Shown here in pieces: positions 34,379 to 43,807 of a stretch of DNA of 64,000 bases. The notes under the pieces are model-generated. The model saw only the letters and a list, made by a program, of their open reading frames with translations. It made no database searches and had not been told where the DNA came from. The position numbers and the translations under genes are program-made. Positions within the stretch are counted from its first letter, which is position 1. Each line of letters starts with the position of its first letter. The stretch is from Muribaculaceae bacterium (GTDB taxonomy: Bacteria > Bacteroidota > Bacteroidia > Bacteroidales > Muribaculaceae), in assembly GCA_016290325.1 (NCBI GenBank), contig JAEETL010000007.1, positions 29,652 through 93,651 on the forward strand. The letters run 5' to 3'.

Positions 34379-35803
34379 ATGAAAAAGTACATCCAACAAA
34401 CCCTGCTCCTGCTGGCAATCCTGATGCCTTTCACCGCAAGCGCCTATGACTTCTCTTATAGAGGCATCTTCTATAACAAACATGGAAACGAAGTTGCGGT
34501 GACCTACAAAGAATTTCCATATTATAATGGTCATGGCGTTTACACTGGTGATGTGACCATCCTCGATACGGTCTTATATTACTATCCTGTCGTGGGCATT
34601 GAATCTGCCGCGTTCTATGGTTGCAACGAATTAACTAGCATTACATTACCCAACACCATCAGGTTCATCAGCGACTTTGCATTCTATAATTGCACCGGAT
34701 TGACTAGCATTACTTTGCCCAACTCCATTAAGACTATTATTGGTTTTGCGTTCTATAACTGTACCGCATTGTCTAGTATTACCTTCTCTAACGCCGTCAC
34801 ATCCTTAGGTGAAAAAGCGTTCCACAACACCGCTTGGTATAGCAATCAGCCTGATGGACTTGTATATACAGGCTCAGTTATCTATGAGTACAAAGGAACG
34901 ATGCCTGCAGGAACTAGTATAACCATAGCCGAGGGCACGCTTGCAGTAGGTGACGCTGCGTTCTCTGGCTGTAGTGGTCTGATCGGTATCACGTTCCCGA
35001 ACTCTCTCGTTGCAATCGGCAATGTTGCATTTGATGACTGTAGTGGCTTGACCAGTCTGGAAATCCCTAACTCGGTAACAACGATCGGCAACCATGCTTT
35101 CCATAATTGCAGCAGCCTAACCAGTGTCGACATCGGCAATTCGGTAACAACAATTAAGGAACAAGCTTTCTACAAATGCGATGGCCTAAAGAGAGTCAAT
35201 ATCACAGACTTGGCATCTTGGTGCAATATATATTTTGCCTTTGATGAAGACGATTACTTTACTTCCAATCCTTTATTTTATGCCCATCACTTATTCTTAA
35301 ATGGAGAAGAGGTTAAGGATCTTGTCATCCCCGATTGCATCACTGAAATCAGCAAAGCCGCTTTCTATAAATGCCACGGGTTGACCAGTGTCACCATCCC
35401 CAATTCAATCAATAGTATCGGCTATAGGGCTTTTTACGACTGCGACTCGTTACAGACAGTGACCTGCCTCGGCACGATGCCGCCCGTGATGGCCAGCAGT
35501 GAATGCTTCTCAACGACCACTTATAATCGCGCAAAACTGCTTGTGCCACGCCAATCCATTGAAACATACAAAGCCACCAACTATTGGAACAAGTTCGTCA
35601 ATATTGAAGGCTATGGCGACGCTGCCCCAGGCGATGTGAACGGCGACGGAGTTATGAAAGTTGATGACGTGACCACCCTGATTGACGCTTTACTGACTGG
35701 TGACATGGATGCCATCTTTATTGAAGCTGCCGACCTGAACGCCAATGGCCGCCTCGACATCGACGACGTCACTTCTCTCATAGACATGCTACTAGGGAGT
35801 TAA
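34379..35803 (+). CDS. secreted BspA-like leucine-rich-repeat protein with C-terminal dockerin pair
   Basis: 474 residues. The signal peptide ends near TASA. From about 55 to 395 there are BspA/Treponema-type LRRs with the repeating unit F.NC..LTSI.LPNSI..I...AF. The last 57 residues (GDVNGDG..KVDDVTTLIDALL, then ADLNANGRLDIDDVTSLID) are two Ca2+-binding dockerin-type repeats. LRRs of this kind bind host or bacterial proteins. The dockerin pair is shared with three other proteins here, but no cohesin is seen, so its role may be attachment or sorting. A TATTTTTG box lies at 34327. Confidence 0.88.
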   Translation: MKKYIQQTLLLLAILMPFTASAYDFSYRGIFYNKHGNEVAVTYKEFPYYNGHGVYTGDVTILDTVLYYYPVVGIESAAFYGCNELTSITLPNTIRFISDFAFYNCTGLTSITLPNSIKTIIGFAFYNCTALSSITFSNAVTSLGEKAFHNTAWYSNQPDGLVYTGSVIYEYKGTMPAGTSITIAEGTLAVGDAAFSGCSGLIGITFPNSLVAIGNVAFDDCSGLTSLEIPNSVTTIGNHAFHNCSSLTSVDIGNSVTTIKEQAFYKCDGLKRVNITDLASWCNIYFAFDEDDYFTSNPLFYAHHLFLNGEEVKDLVIPDCITEISKAAFYKCHGLTSVTIPNSINSIGYRAFYDCDSLQTVTCLGTMPPVMASSECFSTTTYNRAKLLVPRQSIETYKATNYWNKFVNIEGYGDAAPGDVNGDGVMKVDDVTTLIDALLTGDMDAIFIEAADLNANGRLDIDDVTSLIDMLLGS

Positions 35804-36020
35804 TAGTTAATAGTTAATAGTTAATAGTTGACAGTTAATAGTTTGCGACTTTGCGCCTTAGCGTGAGGCCAGGCCACGGATGCCATCAGAAAAATCAGAA
35901 TAATCCGTAGTTTTTAACAATAGCTCGAGTGCAATTGTATTTCTTGTACTTATTGTTTTCCTTTTAATAAATTGTTGTGGGAGTTGTCCAAGTCGTTTTT
36001 TTAAAAACAGCGCGGGCGCT
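35801..36020 (+). repeat. repeat downstream of the first LRR-dockerin gene
   Basis: It starts with four TTAATAG heptamers (to about 35840). A block of roughly 180 bases then aligns with the reverse complement of 55480-55660. Shared pieces include ACAGTTAATAGTTTGCGA, TTGCGCCTTAGCGTGAGG, TTGTATTTCTTG and CTTATTGTTTTC. It lies immediately after the stop codon of the gene, as does the other copy. Confidence 0.7.
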
Positions 36021-36037
36021 AAGAGTCACGCTGTTGT

Positions 36038-37393
36038 TTATGGGGCTTGGGAGTTGTGCTGGAGTTTGAAGCGCTGCATGATGATGACGGCGACAACAAA
36101 AGCAACGAAATCGCTGGCTGGCAGCGAGGCCCATACGCCGTCGAGACCCCAAAGCGATGAGAAAAGCAGCAGCATGGGCAGCAGGAAGAGCAGTTGGCGA
36201 GATAGCGACATGAAGATACTGATGCGCACCTTGCCGATGGTCTGGAAGAAGTTGGTTACCACCGCCTGATAGCCGATGACGGGGAAGACTAGCATGTTGA
36301 TGCGGATGCCGCGAATAGAGATGTCTATCAGTTGTTCGTCGTCGGTAAACAGGCGTGTGCAGGGTCCAGGCAACAACTCTCCAATCACCCAACCAACGGT
36401 CATTGCAATGACCGATGCAGTGATCGTGAGCCGCAGCACTTGCTTGACGCGGTCCATGTTGCGCGCGCCGTAGTTATAGCCCGCGATAGGCTGGAAACCC
36501 TGGCAGATGCCCATGATAACCATGAAGAAGATGAAGCCCAGCCGGTTAGCGATGCTGTAGGCACCCACTGCGAGGTCACCGCCATATTTCATCAAGGCGT
36601 TGTTCATGAATATAGCCACTACACAGCCCGTGAGCTGCATGGCAAACGGCGAGATGCCGATGCTCACGATGTCCTTGACAATTGCCTTGGCAGGTTTGAG
36701 GAAACGCCACTCGAGATGCAACAGTTCTCGCTGGCGGCTGAATTGCCACAGTTGCCAGCATAGCACGATGGCCTGGGCCAAGATAGTAGCGATCGCCGCG
36801 CCCTTGATACCCATGTGGAGCGGCCAGATGAATATAGGGTCGAGGATTGTGTTCAGCACCACAGTGACAATGGTCGCAATCATCGCCGCTCGAGGCTTGC
36901 TCGCCGAGCGCAATGCGGCATTCAAGCCCAGGTATAGGTGAGTGATGACGTTACCCACCAGCAAGATGAACATGTAGTCATGGGCGTGGGGCAAGGTCTG
37001 CTCACTGGCGCCGAAAAAGCGCAAAATCGGATCTAGGAAGATGATGCTCACGATGCCCACCAACAGGCCCGTGATGATGTTCAAGGCCACCATGTTACCC
37101 AGCACGTTGTTGGCCTTGTCATACTGGCGTTGGCCGAGCCGTAGCGACATCAATGTGGAGCCGCCAATGCCCACCGCCGCGCCAAAGGCTGCGCCAATGT
37201 TCATCAGCGGGAACGAAATGCCCAGGGCAGCTAGCGCCATCGGGCCCACGCCGTGGCCAATGAAAATGCTGTCTACCATGTTGTAAAGCGATGACGCCGT
37301 CATCGCGATCACGCCAGGTAGGGCATACTGCCACAACAGCTTGCCAATGGGCTGGGTACCAAGTGCCAATGTCGCTTCCTTATTATCTCTCAT
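36038..37393 (-). CDS. MATE-family efflux transporter
   Basis: 451 residues from the ATG at 37393 (MRDNKEATLALGTQPIGKLL); upstream codons are non-family. Twelve membrane helices in two related halves are expected, with YNMVDSIFIGHGVG in the first half and ANRLGFIFFMVIMGICQGFQPIAGYNYGARN in the second. It would export drugs or metabolites in exchange for Na+ or H+. A full promoter lies at 37419-37448. Confidence 0.93.
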   Translation of the reverse strand: MRDNKEATLALGTQPIGKLLWQYALPGVIAMTASSLYNMVDSIFIGHGVGPMALAALGISFPLMNIGAAFGAAVGIGGSTLMSLRLGQRQYDKANNVLGNMVALNIITGLLVGIVSIIFLDPILRFFGASEQTLPHAHDYMFILLVGNVITHLYLGLNAALRSASKPRAAMIATIVTVVLNTILDPIFIWPLHMGIKGAAIATILAQAIVLCWQLWQFSRQRELLHLEWRFLKPAKAIVKDIVSIGISPFAMQLTGCVVAIFMNNALMKYGGDLAVGAYSIANRLGFIFFMVIMGICQGFQPIAGYNYGARNMDRVKQVLRLTITASVIAMTVGWVIGELLPGPCTRLFTDDEQLIDISIRGIRINMLVFPVIGYQAVVTNFFQTIGKVRISIFMSLSRQLLFLLPMLLLFSSLWGLDGVWASLPASDFVAFVVAVIIMQRFKLQHNSQAP

Positions 37394-37418
37394 GATAGAC
37401 CTTGCCAAATAACGCCTG

Positions 37419-37448
37419 CAAAGATACGCATTATTTCCCGAACGGCAA
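37419..37448 (-). promoter_or_regulatory. promoter of the MATE gene
   Basis: On the minus strand TTG (37446-37448), a 19-base spacer and TATCTTTG (37419-37426). Confidence 0.68.
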
Positions 37449-37550
37449 TCCACCGCCACCCCGATTACCATTAGCACTTCCTATTTGGACTTGCACGCCC
37501 ATGCTTTTCATACAATTTTGCTAACTTTTTTATTCTATTTTGACTAAAAT

Positions 37551-37581
37551 GTTGTACACTTCGTCCAAAAAACCTAATTTT
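37551..37581 (+). promoter_or_regulatory. promoter of the polysaccharide operon
   Basis: GTTG (37551-37554), a 19-base spacer and TAATTTTG (37574-37581). The predicted start is near 37588, giving a leader of about 200 bases. Confidence 0.6.
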
Positions 37582-37785
37582 GCCATTTAAAGTGATGCCC
37601 TATGTCTTCGCTTATCATGTTGGACAATTTGCCCGCATCACGACATAAAAAGGTAACCCGCTGATAATGACTACTGAGATAGTGTCCCCAGCATTACCTC
37701 TCCACCAGTCCACCGCTGACTCTATCAGCTTCGGTGACCCTTGTTATATCTACTATTTGATGTTCTTCAATCAACAATCATCATA

Positions 37786-38898
37786 ATGGACAAAAACATC
37801 ATTACGGTAACCACACCTTTGCTCCCCGATCTTGATGAGTACTATCAGATGCTGCGCGAGATTTGGGACCGCAAGTGGGTGACCAATAACGGCGAGTTCC
37901 ATCAAAGGTTTGAAGCTGCCCTGTGTGAATACCTCAAGGTGCCGTATATCAGCCTGTTCACCAATGGCACGTTGCCGCTCATCACAGCATTGCAGGCACT
38001 GAACATCAGTGGCGAGGTCATCACTACTCCTTATAGTTTTGTTGCGACGACCCACTCGCTGTGGTGGAACGGCATCAAACCTGTGTTCGTTGATATCGAC
38101 CCCGCGACTGGAGGAATTGACCCTGAAAGAATAGAGTCAGCCATTACGCCCAAGACCACAGCGATTATGCCAGTTCATGTCTATGGCAAGCCTTGCCGTA
38201 CTCGTGAAATTCAAGATATTGCAGATAAGTATGGTTTAAAGGTCATCTATGATGCAGCCCATGCCTTTGGCATCGAGGTGGACGGCAAAAGCATTCTTAA
38301 CGAGGGCGATATGTCAACGCTGAGTTTTCATGGCACTAAAGTCTTCGGCACCACCGAGGGCGGTGCCCTGGTCATGCATGACGAAAAAATGAAACAGCGC
38401 ATCGACTACCTGAAGAATTTCGGCTTCGCCGGAGAAACCGAGGTCGTAGCACCAGGCATCAACGGCAAAATGGATGAGTTGCGAGCAGCTATTGGCTTGC
38501 TCAACTTGCGTCAGGTAGATGCTGCCATCGAAGCACGACATCAGGTGGCCATCCGGTACCGCGAAGCTCTGCGTCCCGTTGAGGGTATCGATTTTTGGGA
38601 TGATATGCCTGGCGTGCGTCACAACTATGGATATTTCCCCATCTTTGTCGATGCTGAAAAGTTCGGCATGACGCGTGACGAACTTTTCAACAAATTGCGT
38701 GAGCAGGGAATCCTTGCCCGCCGCTATTTCTATCCCCTCATCAGCGACTTCTCGACCTACCGTGGCCTGCCCAGTGCTACCCGTGAGAATTTGCCCAACG
38801 CTACTCGCTTGGCAGACAGCGTCATCTGCCTCCCCATCCACCACGAACTCACCGATGCCGACCAACAATGCATCCTCAACGTGATCTTGAAAAAATAA
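37786..38898 (+). CDS. DegT/DnrJ/EryC1/StrS-family aminotransferase
   Basis: 370 residues from the ATG at 37786 (MDKNIITVTTPLLPDL); the 15 codons before it are unlikely. The PLP lysine is Lys185 in LSFHGTKVFGTTEGGAL. Other motifs are LFTNGTLPLITALQ, VITTPYSFVATTHS and VIYDAAHAFG. It makes an aminosugar from a keto-sugar nucleotide, or may act on a related substrate. It opens a six-gene plus-strand operon; the next gene starts 5 bases after its stop. Confidence 0.87.
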   Translation: MDKNIITVTTPLLPDLDEYYQMLREIWDRKWVTNNGEFHQRFEAALCEYLKVPYISLFTNGTLPLITALQALNISGEVITTPYSFVATTHSLWWNGIKPVFVDIDPATGGIDPERIESAITPKTTAIMPVHVYGKPCRTREIQDIADKYGLKVIYDAAHAFGIEVDGKSILNEGDMSTLSFHGTKVFGTTEGGALVMHDEKMKQRIDYLKNFGFAGETEVVAPGINGKMDELRAAIGLLNLRQVDAAIEARHQVAIRYREALRPVEGIDFWDDMPGVRHNYGYFPIFVDAEKFGMTRDELFNKLREQGILARRYFYPLISDFSTYRGLPSATRENLPNATRLADSVICLPIHHELTDADQQCILNVILKK

Positions 38899-38903
38899 AT
38901 CTT

Positions 38904-40121
38904 ATGGCTCAGACGAAGAAGAAACTTATGCTGTTAGGTGGCCTGCGCTACCTCTTGCCTGTTATCGAGGCGGCCCACCGTTATGATATCCACGTTATCA
39001 CAGTGGACTATCTGCCAGATAACATTGCACACAAGTACAGCGACGAGTATCACAACGTGAGTATTATTGACAAGGAGGCTGTCTTAGCTTTGGCTCAAGA
39101 GCTACAGATTGATGGTATCATGTCCTTTGCTGTGGATCCTGGTGTGGTGTCAGCTGCTTATGTGGCTGAAAAGATGGGCTTGCCGTTCCAGTGTAGCTAT
39201 GAATCTGCCTGTATCCTGCAGAACAAGTCGCGTTTCCGCAAGTTCCTTGCAGATAATGGCTTTAATGTGCCTAATGCTCGAGGCTATAACGAGGGTGATA
39301 ATGCCCTAAAGGATATTGATTACTTCAACTGGCCAGTCATTGTCAAGCCTGTAGACAGCGCTGGCAGCAAAGGAGTTACCCGCGTCGATGACCCCGCTGA
39401 CCTTCCCGCAGCTATCGCCCATGCCCTCGACTGCTCCCCCTCCCGCCACTACATCATCGAGGACTTCCTCGAGAAAGCAGGATGCTCATCTGATACTGAT
39501 AGTTTTTCAGTTGATGGAGATTTGGTATTCTGCACCTTCAATAGCCAATACTTTGATGAGGACGCTGAAAATGAATATACTCCCGCAGCCTATAGCTGGC
39601 CCTCATCTATGCCTCAAGAAGTGCAGGATGAACTGCGTTCTGAGCTGCAACGCCTAATGACGTTGTTAAATATGAGAACTGGCCTCTACAATATAGAGAC
39701 ACGCCTGTGTACTAATGGCAAGCCCTATATTATGGAGGTCTCACCAAGAGCAGGAGGCAACCGTCTTGCTGAGATGCTGAAATATGTTACAGGCGAAGAT
39801 ATCATCGAGCGAGCAACACTTGCAGCCGTTTCCGAGCCTTTCCTGCCTATTGCTCGAGGTGCTGACGAGACTAGGCAACACGTCGTTGAAATCATACTCC
39901 ATGCCAACCAGTCAGGTACTTTTTCGCATTTGGAGATAGCCCCCGAATTAAGGTCTGTAATCCTCGAGGAAGATCTGTGGATAGAACCAGGAACTAAAGT
40001 TGAGACATTCACAGGAGCAAATATGGCAATGGGGACTCTCGCTTTGAAAGCTGATTCTCAAGAAAATGTAAGTCGAATCATCCAACTGGTTAAACAAGGT
40101 GTACAAGTACAGGTATCTTGA
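38904..40121 (+). CDS. ATP-grasp ligase of the polysaccharide operon, copy 1
   Basis: 405 residues from the ATG at 38904. A pre-ATP-grasp domain (KKKLMLLGGLRYLLPVIEAA) leads to the ATP-grasp core: WPVIVKPVDSAGSKGV, HYIIEDFLEKAG, and the metal site YIMEVSPRAGGNRL. The C-terminal region is like that of biotin-carboxylase/PurK-type ligases. Such enzymes join an acyl phosphate to an amine. In this context, amino-acid or acid attachment to an aminosugar is a reasonable inference. GC content is similar to flanking genes. Confidence 0.82.
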   Translation: MAQTKKKLMLLGGLRYLLPVIEAAHRYDIHVITVDYLPDNIAHKYSDEYHNVSIIDKEAVLALAQELQIDGIMSFAVDPGVVSAAYVAEKMGLPFQCSYESACILQNKSRFRKFLADNGFNVPNARGYNEGDNALKDIDYFNWPVIVKPVDSAGSKGVTRVDDPADLPAAIAHALDCSPSRHYIIEDFLEKAGCSSDTDSFSVDGDLVFCTFNSQYFDEDAENEYTPAAYSWPSSMPQEVQDELRSELQRLMTLLNMRTGLYNIETRLCTNGKPYIMEVSPRAGGNRLAEMLKYVTGEDIIERATLAAVSEPFLPIARGADETRQHVVEIILHANQSGTFSHLEIAPELRSVILEEDLWIEPGTKVETFTGANMAMGTLALKADSQENVSRIIQLVKQGVQVQVS

Positions 40122-40176
40122 TTCTGGTATAGCTATTTATGGTGTCGTTTTAACAGTTCATATAGTCTATTGATAG

Positions 40177-41286
40177 ATGAAAAAGAAATTGGCCATAATC
40201 GGGGCATCAATAGGCCAATATCCTCTCTGCCAGAAGGCGGCTGAACTTGGGATCGAAACGTTTTGTTTCGCATGGGAGAAAGGAGCTGTATGTAAAGATA
40301 TAGTTGATCATTTTTATCCTATTTCAATTATTGAGATGGATAGAATAGTTGAGTGTTGTAGAACTCATAAGATAGATGGCGTTATCTCAAACGCTTCAGA
40401 TTCGACAGCTGAAGTCGTAGCATATATTGCTGAGAAACTGCATCTAAATGGTCCTCCGTACAGGACGCTACTCAACCTACATGATAAATATAAAGTCCGC
40501 AAATTAGTACAATCAATAGAGGACCTTAAGTCGCCTAATTTCTATAAATATGATGGTGTAAATAAGCATATTTACCCTTGTGTCGTTAAACCATGTAATG
40601 GCGGAGGCAAGAAAGGTGTGTCTTTTGCTCAAAATGATAATGAGTTTGATGAAGCGGTACAATATGCCTCTTTAAATAATGAATTTGGTATTCTTGTTGA
40701 AGAATTTATTGAAGGAAAAGAGCTATCTATTGAATGTATATCTTATCATGGTGAGCATAGAGTGATCCAAATAACTGATAAAGACAGTTCCTCTGCACCA
40801 CATTTTGTCGAATTAGGCCATCATCAGCCAGCAGAAATATCTCAGAGATTAAGGGATAAAATAGAAAAAGTAATACCCACATTGTTATCAATTTTGGGAT
40901 ATACTGATGGAGCATCACATATAGAAGTGAAATATAAGGGTGATGATCTCTATTTAATAGAAGCTAATCTGCGAGGTGGAGGTGATGATATTTCTAATAA
41001 ACTAGTATTTATGAGCTCTGGCATTGATTACCTCAAATGCATGATTGATGTAGCGTTAAATCAATTTGTTGAACCCGACAAGAAAGCAAAAGAGGCCTTT
41101 GCGGGAATATATTATCTCACAAAGCAAACGTCATATCTACTGCCATTCTTTAAAGAAGCAACTGGGAAAGATTGGCTAGTTGAAAAAGAGATATACTCTA
41201 CAGATTTAAAAGAAAGCCATTCCAATTATGAAAGAAATGGTTTTTTGCTATATTATTCAGATCATAAAATAACACCAAATAATTAA
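40177..41286 (+). CDS. ATP-grasp ligase of the polysaccharide operon, copy 2
   Basis: 369 residues. The layout is the same but the sequence is quite divergent from copy 1. The N-terminal part is KLAIIGASIGQYPLCQKAAELG. The grasp-fold motifs are YPCVVKPCNGGGKKGVSF, FGILVEEFIEGKELSIEC and the metal-site strand LYLIEANLRGGGDDISNK. Base composition drops sharply to AT-rich from here to 44770, unlike upstream genes, which suggests separate acquisition. The SDR gene starts 5 bases after the stop. Confidence 0.8.
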   Translation: MKKKLAIIGASIGQYPLCQKAAELGIETFCFAWEKGAVCKDIVDHFYPISIIEMDRIVECCRTHKIDGVISNASDSTAEVVAYIAEKLHLNGPPYRTLLNLHDKYKVRKLVQSIEDLKSPNFYKYDGVNKHIYPCVVKPCNGGGKKGVSFAQNDNEFDEAVQYASLNNEFGILVEEFIEGKELSIECISYHGEHRVIQITDKDSSSAPHFVELGHHQPAEISQRLRDKIEKVIPTLLSILGYTDGASHIEVKYKGDDLYLIEANLRGGGDDISNKLVFMSSGIDYLKCMIDVALNQFVEPDKKAKEAFAGIYYLTKQTSYLLPFFKEATGKDWLVEKEIYSTDLKESHSNYERNGFLLYYSDHKITPNN

Positions 41287-41291
41287 GAGGT

Positions 41292-42326
41292 ATGAACAAA
41301 ACAATAATAGTCATTGGAGCAACCGGAAATCTTGGAGCACATATTTCAACTTATTTAAAGAGTTTAGGTTATGATGTGATAGCAGTAGGGCATCGAAAAA
41401 ATGATAATGGTTTCTTTGCCGATTATAACATCTCATACTATTCTGTAGATATCACTAAAAGTGAGGATTTTGAGAAATTACCGCAGTCAGGCATCTATGC
41501 TGTAGTGCATTTTGCCGGCATGTTACCTGCTGTAATGGAAGGATTTGATGGTACAAGTTATATACAGTCTATTATCCAGGGAACTCTAAACGTGCTAGAA
41601 TATACACGCAAGGTCAGTGCTGACAGAATCCTATTTCCTCAGACCTTATTTGATATTAGTTATCTCTTTGGCACAAAGGTGCCTATTTCTGCAGACTCCC
41701 TCAGAAAAGTGCCCGAAGGTGACCATTGGCTGTATGTTATAGCCAAAAATGCCGCTGTTGATATGATTGAGCACTACTACAGGGAATTTGGCATTAAGAG
41801 GTTTATTATTCGATTATCAAGGATTTATCTCTACCATCCAAACCCATATACTTATACAGATGGGAAGAAGGTCTTGGTTTCAGATAGGTATTTAATTTAC
41901 CGCGCTATGCAGGGAGCCGATATTGAATTATGGGGTGACCCCAATCGTCTACTAGAGACAATATGTATAAAGGATTTTTTGCAAATCATAGAGAAAGCAA
42001 TTACTGTTGACGTTGATGGTGGCATTTATAATGTGGGTAGTGGAGGCACTACTTTGAAGGAGCGTATTGAAGGTATAATTAACGTATTCAGCCCCAAAGA
42101 CCATCCATCTCGAATTATTTATAAACCGGAAAAGAGAAGTGCAAAGCAATTTGTACTTGATATCAGAAAAACAGTTAATGAACTTGGATATATACCGAAT
42201 TATTCATGGCATGATTATTTGCTTGATTTCAAGGAAGAGATGCAGCAGCAAAGATTTGCAAAGATTTGGGGTCGCGAGGAGGACTATATTTCATCTGAAG
42301 ATATAAGTAAACTTGTAGCTGATTAG
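41292..42326 (+). CDS. NAD(P)-dependent sugar epimerase/dehydratase-type SDR
   Basis: 344 residues of the extended SDR type. IIVIGATGNLGAHISTYLKSLGY is the cofactor motif, VVHFAGMLPAVMEG follows, and YVIAKNAAVDMIEHY supplies the Tyr-Lys pair. SRIYLYHPNPYTY and the IYNVGSGG strand fit nucleotide-sugar epimerases. The substrate cannot be assigned. It lies between the ligase and the flippase and probably finishes the special sugar of this glycan. Confidence 0.83.
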   Translation: MNKTIIVIGATGNLGAHISTYLKSLGYDVIAVGHRKNDNGFFADYNISYYSVDITKSEDFEKLPQSGIYAVVHFAGMLPAVMEGFDGTSYIQSIIQGTLNVLEYTRKVSADRILFPQTLFDISYLFGTKVPISADSLRKVPEGDHWLYVIAKNAAVDMIEHYYREFGIKRFIIRLSRIYLYHPNPYTYTDGKKVLVSDRYLIYRAMQGADIELWGDPNRLLETICIKDFLQIIEKAITVDVDGGIYNVGSGGTTLKERIEGIINVFSPKDHPSRIIYKPEKRSAKQFVLDIRKTVNELGYIPNYSWHDYLLDFKEEMQQQRFAKIWGREEDYISSEDISKLVAD

Positions 42327-42346
42327 AATTGATGCATTAGAATTGA

Positions 42347-43780
42347 ATGCCTGAATCGCTAAAGAAAAAAACTGTCAAAGGCGTTGCCTGGACCTCACTG
42401 GACCAAGTGGCGACGCTTGGGTTTGCTTTTGTCATCGGGGTGATTTTGGCACGTTTGCTTAGCCCTAGTGATTATGGCCTATTGGCCATGATTGCTATTT
42501 TTAATGCGATTGCTTTCGCCTTTATCAACAGTGGCTTTGGCAATGCGTTAATACGCAAACCTGATTTAACTGAAGACGACAATAGTACTGCATTCTATTT
42601 CAATGTCGTGGCCGGAGTGGTGATGACGGGTATTATTTGGTTAATCGCACCGTTGGCAGCCACTTTTTATGATAAACCGATATTAACACAGTTGTTACGT
42701 GTAGAAGGATTGTTGTTAATTATTTCATCCTTCACCATAGTACAGAATTCTCAGTTGTCGAGAGCCTTGAACTTCAAGGCAAAAATGATCATCAACATTA
42801 CATCTCAAGTAATAGCAGGTGCATTAGCTATCTTTGCAGCTTATCATGGTTTTGGAGTCTGGTCACTTGTCATCCAGCATTTTGCTAGCAGTATTATACG
42901 TTTGATATTGTTGTGGATCATCTCACCATGGCGCCCAAGAGGAAGATGGAACAAAAGATCATTTAGATACTTGTGGGGATTTGGATCGAAGATGTTGGCC
43001 TCAGGCTTGCTGGATACTGTATATACCAATATATATCCGATTGTTATTGGTAAGTTTTATTCCGCAGCTGATTTGGGGCAGTATAAGCGTGCTAGAGATT
43101 TTTCATCAATCCCATCGGCAGGCCTGACAGGGGTGATCCAGCAGGTGACCTTCCCTGTTTTAAGTCAGATTCAAGATGAGGATAACCGATTATCCAGTAG
43201 CTATCGCAGAATGCTGCGTTTTACGGTATTCTTGGTTTTCCCGATCATGATAGGAATGGCCGTATTGGCTCACCCATTGGTAATCAGCTTAGTAACTGAC
43301 AAATGGGCACAATGTGTACCTTATCTGCAAGTGCTTTGCTTAGCTATGATGTGGTATCCGGTACATGCCATCAACTTGACTCTGCTTCAGGTAAAGGGGC
43401 GTAGTGACTTGTTCCTACGCTTGGAAATCATCAAGAAAGCAATTGTCACTATAGCGATATTTGTTTGTGTACCATTTGGCATAATGGGCATCTGTATCGG
43501 CTCGATCTGTACGTCTATTATTAGTTTGGTGATAAATACCTACTACACGGGCAAGCTGATTCATGTGGGCTTTTTCCGGCAAATGCAGGACATGACACCC
43601 ACATTGGTAGCATCTTTTGCCATGGGAGCAATTGTCTATTTCTCTACCATGCCTTTTGACAAAGACATCATTAAATTAACGATTGGAATCCCTCTTGGCA
43701 TTTTAGTCTATTTGGGAATTGCAAAAGTATTTCGTATGCCAGAATTGCAAGAAGCCATCAATATCATCCACCGTAGATAA
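42347..43780 (+). CDS. Wzx/WzxC-like oligosaccharide flippase
   Basis: 477 residues with about 12-14 membrane helices. The opening KKTVKGVAWTSLDQVATLGFAFVIGVILARLLSPSDYGLLAM is typical of the PST/MOP flippase family; GFGNALIRKPDLTEDD also fits. It would flip undecaprenyl-linked repeat units to the periplasm. No Wzy-like polymerase is in this short cluster, so the polymer, if any, depends on genes elsewhere. Confidence 0.9.
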   Translation: MPESLKKKTVKGVAWTSLDQVATLGFAFVIGVILARLLSPSDYGLLAMIAIFNAIAFAFINSGFGNALIRKPDLTEDDNSTAFYFNVVAGVVMTGIIWLIAPLAATFYDKPILTQLLRVEGLLLIISSFTIVQNSQLSRALNFKAKMIINITSQVIAGALAIFAAYHGFGVWSLVIQHFASSIIRLILLWIISPWRPRGRWNKRSFRYLWGFGSKMLASGLLDTVYTNIYPIVIGKFYSAADLGQYKRARDFSSIPSAGLTGVIQQVTFPVLSQIQDEDNRLSSSYRRMLRFTVFLVFPIMIGMAVLAHPLVISLVTDKWAQCVPYLQVLCLAMMWYPVHAINLTLLQVKGRSDLFLRLEIIKKAIVTIAIFVCVPFGIMGICIGSICTSIISLVINTYYTGKLIHVGFFRQMQDMTPTLVASFAMGAIVYFSTMPFDKDIIKLTIGIPLGILVYLGIAKVFRMPELQEAINIIHRR

Positions 43781-43807
43781 TTCTTTGATTATATTAATAA
43801 GTAGTTT

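Larger units (their letters stand above)
37394..37785. other. divergent intergenic region before the polysaccharide operon
   Basis: It holds the MATE promoter (minus, 37419-37448) and a plus-strand promoter (37551-37581). The latter leaves an unusually long leader of about 200 bases before the aminotransferase ATG. No reading frame in the leader stands out. Confidence 0.6.
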
